From positions 1 to 10,071 of the forward strand of contig URYV01000049.1 in NCBI GenBank assembly GCA_900552285.1: a stretch of DNA of 10,071 nucleotides, written 5' to 3'. The translations under genes and the position numbers were made by a program. Below the pieces are notes generated by a model, which was given only the letters and a program-made list of their open reading frames with translations, ran no database searches and was not told where the DNA came from. Positions 5,951-10,071 of the stretch are shown here, one piece after another; positions within the stretch are counted from its first letter, which is position 1, and each line of letters begins with the position of its first letter. The DNA is from an uncultured Oscillospiraceae bacterium. GTDB taxonomy: Bacteria > Bacillota > Clostridia > Oscillospirales > Acutalibacteraceae.

Positions 5951-7069
5951 ATGAAAAAAATAATCGAACTTAAAAACATCTCCAAGTCCTTCGACGGGGA
6001 AACCGTCCTCGACAACATAAGTCTTGACATCCACGACAACGAATTTATAACCCTGCTCGGCCCCTCGGGCTGCGGAAAGACCACCACCCTGCGTATTATC
6101 GGCGGCTTTGAATATCCCGACAGCGGCGACGTTATTTTCATGGGAGACAAGATAAACGACGTCCCCCCTCACAAGCGCCATGTTAACACGGTTTTTCAGA
6201 AATATGCTCTTTTCCCCCACCTCAACGTCTTTGAAAACGTGGCGTTTCCTTTGAGAGAGCGCAAGGTCCCCAAAAAGGAAATCAAGGAAAAGGTGGACAA
6301 AATGCTGTCCATGGTTCTGCTTTCGGGCTTTGCTCAGCGCAAGGTCACAAGCCTTTCGGGCGGCCAGCAGCAGCGTGTGGCAATCGCCCGCGCCCTTGTA
6401 AACGAACCCAAGGTTCTGCTTCTCGACGAGCCTCTCGGCGCCCTCGACCTCAAGCTTCGCAAGGATATGCAGCAGGAGCTTAAAAAAATTCAGAAAAACA
6501 CGGGTATAACCTTCATTTTCGTCACTCACGACCAGGAAGAGGCGCTGAGCATGTCCGACACCATTGTCGTCATGAGTCACGGAAAGATACAGCAAATCGG
6601 CAGTCCCACCGACATATACAACGAGCCCGTCAACGCCTTTGTGGCCGATTTCATCGGAGAAAGCAACATTGTCGACGGAATTATGAAAGAGGATTTCAAG
6701 GTTTCCTTCGGCGGGCAGGTTTTTGAATGTCTCGACAGCGGGTTTGGCAAAGACGAGCCGGTCGACGTGGTCATACGCCCCGAGGACGTGGACATCGTCC
6801 CCCCCGAAAAGGGACGGCTTAAGGGCAAGGTCACCTCGGTCACCTTTATGGGCGTTCACAACGAAGCCATTGTCGACATTGACGGCTTCAAATGGATGAT
6901 TCAGACCACCGACCCGGTGGAGGAGGAAGCCTTTATAGGCATAACCCTCGATCCCGACGCCATTCACATCATGAAAAAATCCGAATATTCGGGAATGTTC
7001 GGCGACTATTCCTCCTTCTCAAACGAGCTGGATGAGCTGGCCGATCCGGAAAGCGGTGAAGAGGAATGA
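5951..7069 (+). CDS. potA: Spermidine/putrescine ABC transporter ATPase PotA
   Basis: ATP-hydrolysing subunit of a polyamine importer, working as a cytoplasmic dimer under the PotB/PotC channel. All ABC motifs are intact: Walker A GPSGCGKTT (37-45), Q-loop Q83 in VFQKYALFPH, signature LSGGQQQR (135-142), Walker B VLLLDEP with D159/E160, and H-loop H193 in FVTHDQEEALSMSD. The C-terminal third (from about 240) is the TOBE-type regulatory domain seen in PotA/MalK-like ATPases (VVIRPEDVDIV, MGVHNEAIV). At 372 residues it has family length. The tail is strongly acidic (DELADPESGEEE). AGGAG lies 8 nt before the ATG. Its stop overlaps the potB start (ATGA), so the two are translationally coupled. 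The substrate call rests on the full potABCD set rather than on the ATPase alone. No puuR-type regulator gene, common next to this operon in Clostridia, is present; control probably lies in the leader. Confidence 0.93.
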   Translation: MKKIIELKNISKSFDGETVLDNISLDIHDNEFITLLGPSGCGKTTTLRIIGGFEYPDSGDVIFMGDKINDVPPHKRHVNTVFQKYALFPHLNVFENVAFPLRERKVPKKEIKEKVDKMLSMVLLSGFAQRKVTSLSGGQQQRVAIARALVNEPKVLLLDEPLGALDLKLRKDMQQELKKIQKNTGITFIFVTHDQEEALSMSDTIVVMSHGKIQQIGSPTDIYNEPVNAFVADFIGESNIVDGIMKEDFKVSFGGQVFECLDSGFGKDEPVDVVIRPEDVDIVPPEKGRLKGKVTSVTFMGVHNEAIVDIDGFKWMIQTTDPVEEEAFIGITLDPDAIHIMKKSEYSGMFGDYSSFSNELDELADPESGEEE

Positions 7070-7947
7070 AAAAACACGCAAAAACAAATCTTCCCGGCTC
7101 GAGAGGGGTCATAGCCCCCTATTCGGTGTGGTCGCTGCTTTTCACGGTCATTCCGCTTGTTTTCGTGGCCTATTACGCCTTCACCGACAATTCCTTTGCC
7201 TTCACCACCGAAAACATCACCCGTTTTTTCACCGCCACAAGCACCATCACCGGCGACGACGGCAGCTCGGCCGAGGTTCGCACCTATATAGTTATATTCC
7301 TGCGTTCGCTTAAGCTCGCCGTCATTTCCACGGCGATATGCCTCCTTCTCGGCTATCCCGTTGCATATATCATGGCAAGGGCGAGCAAAAAGGTGCAGAA
7401 AACCATGATGACCCTCATCATGATTCCCATGTGGATGAACTTTCTCATCCGAACCTATGCCTGGATGACAATTTTGCAGGATTCGGGAATAATCAACGGT
7501 CTGCTCGCCAAAATCGGTCTCTCCCCCGTTCACGTCATCGGAACCGAAACGGCGGTCATAATCGGAATGGTATACGACTATTTTCCCTATATGATTTTGC
7601 CCATATATTCGATTCTCGCAAAGCTTGACGGCCGTCTTATCGAGGCGGCAAGGGATCTCGGCTGCAACGGCGGCTCGGTGCTGCGGCGGGTCATTTTCCC
7701 CTTAAGTCTGCCCGGAGTTATATCCGGAGTGACCATGGTGCTCATTCCCTCCATATCCACCTTCTACATTTCCCAAAAGCTCGGCAGCGGAAAATTTTTC
7801 CTCATCGGCGACGCCATAGAGGGACAGTATGTGGCAAACAATCTGCATTTTGCCGCCGCTATCGCCTTTATTTTAATGCTTATACTGCTCGTCGGCATGG
7901 CGGTCATGAAGCATTTCACCACCAAACGACTTTACGGAGGGGATTAA
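7066..7947 (+). CDS. potB: Spermidine/putrescine ABC transporter permease PotB
   Basis: One of two membrane subunits forming the polyamine channel; 293 residues, family length. About six transmembrane segments are visible (roughly 17-39, 74-102, 112-136, 163-185, 214-234, 261-281). The cytoplasmic EAA loop that docks on the ATPase is clear: EAARDLGCNGGSVLRRVIFP (193-212), with the invariant glycine at G199. MNFLIRTYAWM (124-134) is typical of PotB. The ATG overlaps the potA stop by 4 nt, with GAGGA just upstream inside potA as ribosome binding site. It shows the same base and codon use as its neighbours and no disruption. Confidence 0.92.
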   Translation: MKKHAKTNLPGSRGVIAPYSVWSLLFTVIPLVFVAYYAFTDNSFAFTTENITRFFTATSTITGDDGSSAEVRTYIVIFLRSLKLAVISTAICLLLGYPVAYIMARASKKVQKTMMTLIMIPMWMNFLIRTYAWMTILQDSGIINGLLAKIGLSPVHVIGTETAVIIGMVYDYFPYMILPIYSILAKLDGRLIEAARDLGCNGGSVLRRVIFPLSLPGVISGVTMVLIPSISTFYISQKLGSGKFFLIGDAIEGQYVANNLHFAAAIAFILMLILLVGMAVMKHFTTKRLYGGD

Positions 7948-7948
7948 C

Positions 7949-8809
7949 ATGAAGCTGTCGTCAAAAATATACAGCGGCATAATTTTCGTTTTTCTTTTTG
8001 CTCCCATAGTTGTGCTGCTGATTTTTTCCTTTAACGAAGGCAAAAGCCTTTCGGTATTTTCGGGATTTTCCCTCAAATGGTATGAGGAGCTGTTTGCCGA
8101 CCGAAGCACCCTCGAATCGGTGAAAAACACGCTGCTTCTCGCCGCCTCGGCCACCGCCGTTTCCACCGTTATCGGCACTCTCGGCGCGGTGGGAATAAAC
8201 AAGCTGCGCTCCAAATGGTATCGCACGGTCATGAACACCGTGACCGACATTCCCATGACAAATCCCGACATCATAACCGGCATTTCACTCATGCTGATGT
8301 TTGTTTTTGTGGGTCGGCTTTTCGGCCTTTCCACAAGCCTGAATTTCTTCACCATGCTTGCCGCCCACGTCACCTTCTGCACGCCCTATGTCATTTTGCA
8401 GGTGCTTCCAAAGCTCCGCCAAATGGACAGAGCCCTTCCCGAGGCCGCTCTCGACCTCGGCTGCACTCCCATGAGGGCATTTTTGAAGGTCGAGCTTCCC
8501 GAAATTCTTCCCGGAATAATTACAGGCGCCATTATGGCCTTCACCCTTTCCCTTGACGATTTTGTCATAAGCTATTTCACTTCGGGAAACGGTTTTCAGA
8601 CCCTTCCCATCCGCATATACGCCATGACCAAAAAGACGGTCACACCGAAAATGTATGCTCTTGCCACAATCATCTTTTTCGTGACGCTGTCGCTGCTTCT
8701 CATAAGCAATTTGGTGGACGACGAGGACCAAAAAGCGCTTAAAGAGGCAAAGAAAAAGAGAAAAGCCAAAAAACACCGTGAAAAAGCCGCAAAAAGCGGT
8801 TTGAGATAA
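7949..8809 (+). CDS. potC: Spermidine/putrescine ABC transporter permease PotC
   Basis: Second channel subunit, 286 residues, starting one base after the potB stop; GGAGGGG inside the potB end serves as ribosome binding site. About six transmembrane segments (roughly 8-28, 60-83, 110-128, 134-155, 188-208, 236-254). The EAA loop is EAALDLGCTPMRAFLKVELP (165-184). MTNPDIITGISLM (103-115) and SLDDFVISYFTSG (201-213) are typical PotC sequences. The C-terminus after the last membrane segment is unusually basic (KEAKKKRKAKKHREKAAK) and should face the cytoplasm. This contrasts with the acidic tail of PotA from the same operon. Confidence 0.92.
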   Translation: MKLSSKIYSGIIFVFLFAPIVVLLIFSFNEGKSLSVFSGFSLKWYEELFADRSTLESVKNTLLLAASATAVSTVIGTLGAVGINKLRSKWYRTVMNTVTDIPMTNPDIITGISLMLMFVFVGRLFGLSTSLNFFTMLAAHVTFCTPYVILQVLPKLRQMDRALPEAALDLGCTPMRAFLKVELPEILPGIITGAIMAFTLSLDDFVISYFTSGNGFQTLPIRIYAMTKKTVTPKMYALATIIFFVTLSLLLISNLVDDEDQKALKEAKKKRKAKKHREKAAKSGLR

Positions 8810-8823
8810 AGGGAGGAAAATCA

Positions 8824-9849
8824 ATGAAAAAAATCGTATTTCTTATCATCGCATCCATGCTCATGTCGATCATGCTCACGGGCTGCGGCGGCGGAGAAAC
8901 ACTCACCCTGAACGTTTACAACTGGGGCGAATACATCTCCGACGGCAGCGAGGGCAGCTTTGACACGGTAAAAGAATTTGAAAAATGGTATAAGGAGACC
9001 TACGGCCAAAAGGTCAACGTCAACTATACCACCTATGCCTCCAACGAGGATATGTACAACAAAATTTCCAGCGGCGCAGTCAGCTATGACGTCATCATCC
9101 CCTCCGACTATATGATCGCCCGCATGGTAAACGAAGGCCTTTTACAGCCCCTCAATTTCGACAACATTCCGAATTATAAGAACATCGACAGCAATTTCAA
9201 GGGTCTTTACTACGACGCAGACGATCTTTATTCGGTGCCCTATGCCTACGGAATAGTCGGTGTGATCTACGACGCAAACGTTGTGGACGAGGCCGACGCA
9301 AAGGATTGGGACCTTATGTGGAATTCCAAATATTCCGGCCGTATCGTCCAGTTCAACAATTCCCGCGACGCCTTCGGAACCGCCATGTATAAGCTCGGTC
9401 TTGACGTAAACACCAAGGACAAGGCCGATTGGGACGCCGCCTACAACGAGCTTCTGGCTCAGCGCCCCCTTGTTCACAGCTATGTTATGGACGAGATTTT
9501 CAACATGATGGAATCCGGCGAGGCCGCCGTCGGCTCCTACTATGCCGGCGACTATTTCACCATGAAGGACAATCAGTCGGAAAACGTCGACCTTAAATTC
9601 TATTATCCCGACAAAACAAACTTCTATATCGACGCCATGTGCATTCCTTCCTGTGCCGATAACAAGGAGCTTGCCGAGATTTTCATAAACTATATGCTGT
9701 CGGAGGAGCCGGCCGTCGCCAATGCCGAATACACCTACTATGCCTCTCCCAACAGCGCCGTCTATTATTGCAGCGGCGGTCTATTTTTTTCTGGCGCCCA
9801 GCCATACATCTGTCAGCAGTATTTCCGGCCTTGGCATCGTACTTTCTAA
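8824..9849 (+). CDS. potD: Polyamine-binding lipoprotein PotD, C-terminus replaced at a sequence junction
   Basis: Extracellular polyamine receptor that delivers substrate to PotB/PotC. It has a lipoprotein signal peptide (hydrophobic 4-18, lipobox LTGC, C21 for lipid attachment). PotD family sequence is clear from about 26 to 314: VYNWGEYI (31-38), YDVIIPSDYMI (88-98), PYAYGIVGVIYD (139-150), GSYYAGDYF (237-245), FYIDAMCIP (267-275, D270 in the place of the polyamine-contacting Asp of E. coli PotD) and YASPNSAVY (306-314). After that, about 45 expected residues are missing: from about residue 315 the frame runs into unrelated DNA and ends in 25-27 meaningless residues. GGGAGG lies 7 nt before the ATG, 14 nt after potC. 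The gene is intact only up to about 9,766-9,780. Confidence 0.85.
   Translation: MKKIVFLIIASMLMSIMLTGCGGGETLTLNVYNWGEYISDGSEGSFDTVKEFEKWYKETYGQKVNVNYTTYASNEDMYNKISSGAVSYDVIIPSDYMIARMVNEGLLQPLNFDNIPNYKNIDSNFKGLYYDADDLYSVPYAYGIVGVIYDANVVDEADAKDWDLMWNSKYSGRIVQFNNSRDAFGTAMYKLGLDVNTKDKADWDAAYNELLAQRPLVHSYVMDEIFNMMESGEAAVGSYYAGDYFTMKDNQSENVDLKFYYPDKTNFYIDAMCIPSCADNKELAEIFINYMLSEEPAVANAEYTYYASPNSAVYYCSGGLFFSGAQPYICQQYFRPWHRTF
9766..9782. other. Junction between truncated potD and truncated yitT-like gene
   Basis: PotD homology stops at AVY (about 9,766), and YitT homology is already running in another frame by 9,782, with neither a PotD stop nor a YitT start between. GTCTATT occurs at both 9760-9766 and 9779-9785, so a short identical stretch exists at the join. 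Codon use changes at this point: Asp codons are GAT in all three cases after it, while GAC dominates before it, and CTG becomes the main Leu codon. Confidence 0.75.
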
Positions 9850-10071
9850 TTTTGTGCCGCTGCCGCTTTCGGCTATTACTATGGTGCTGAATACCGTGCT
9901 GCTCATCATCGGCTTTTTCACCTGCGGCAGGGAGTTTGGCGCAAAAACCGTGTATACCAGCGTGATGCTGCCGGTGTTTCTGGGGCTTTTCGAGCGGCTG
10001 TTCCCGGATTTTGGCTCCATGACCGATAGTCAGGAACTGGATGTGCTGTGCTATATTCTGGTGGTCAGCGT
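9782..10071 (+). CDS. YitT-family membrane protein, fragment lacking both ends
   Basis: Reading from 9782 in the frame different from potD gives 96 residues with no stop: FFLAPSHTSVSSISGLGIVL, then SNFVPLPLSAITMVLNTVLL, then GFFTCGREFGAKTVYTSVML and PVFLGLFERLFPDFGS. This is the N-terminal membrane region of a YitT/DUF161 protein (full length about 280 residues, several membrane segments, function not established; relatives often carry a C-terminal DUF2179 domain). The start codon and first part are missing at the potD junction, and the 3' end lies beyond the window. As it stands it has no ribosome binding site or start. Confidence 0.8.

Noticed and set aside
5915..6967. Long (350-codon) minus-strand open frame opposite potA
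   Set aside because: It is an antisense shadow of the intact PotA frame, which carries every ABC motif. It has no recognisable family, and long antisense frames are common with this GC-rich third-position codon use.
9760..9785. Real in-frame PotD-YitT fusion protein
   Set aside because: The two homologies lie in different frames. The PotD frame reaches a stop at 9847-9849 after unrelated residues, so no fusion product results.
1..10071. CRISPR arrays, tRNA or rRNA genes, insertion sequences
   Set aside because: No regularly spaced repeats, tRNA-like cloverleafs, rRNA segments or transposase-like frames were seen in the non-coding stretches.

Overview
The window looks like a chromosomal segment of an anaerobic, moderately GC-rich Firmicute of the class Clostridia. 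The evidence is strong AGGAGG-type ribosome binding sites, consensus sigma-A promoters, an ECF-type vitamin transporter S component, MocR-type and hybrid-kinase regulators, a compact potABCD operon and many intrinsic terminators. No marker gene is present, so placement below class is not supported. Codon use is uniform (GAC for Asp, many CTT/CTC Leu codons) until about position 9,770, where it changes abruptly.

Layout, left to right. Positions 1-1114 (minus strand) hold the N-terminal 371 residues of a membrane-anchored PAS histidine kinase whose 3' end lies outside the window. Positions 1115-1513 are non-coding: a candidate promoter and inverted repeat for the kinase, then three stacked minus-strand hairpins that terminate the next gene. 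Positions 1514-2053 (minus) encode a small ECF transporter S component. It is divergent from a MocR-family regulator (2146-3240, plus), with a 92-bp shared control region. The regulator lacks the last part of its aminotransferase-like domain and one key PLP-binding Asp. Positions 3311-5455 encode a soluble hybrid histidine kinase with PAS, HisKA, HATPase and receiver domains.

Positions 5456-5950 (495 bp) are non-coding but not empty. They hold a consensus sigma-A promoter, a strongly structured RNA of about 140-280 nt, and two hairpin-plus-T-run elements. The second is a strong intrinsic terminator ending only about 30 nt before the potA start codon. This is the most interesting part of the window: it reads either as a stand-alone structured RNA (the raiA-motif class is one candidate) or as a regulatory leader that attenuates the polyamine operon.

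Positions 5951 to about 9770 are potA-potB-potC-potD, a complete-looking spermidine/putrescine ABC importer: ATPase, two permeases and a lipoprotein receptor. The genes overlap or are separated by 1-14 bp and are evidently one operon. The last roughly 45 residues of PotD are missing. At about 9,766-9,782 the sequence switches, in another reading frame and with different codon use, into the middle of a YitT-family membrane protein gene that runs off the window end. That join is either an assembly chimera or a real deletion/recombination junction.
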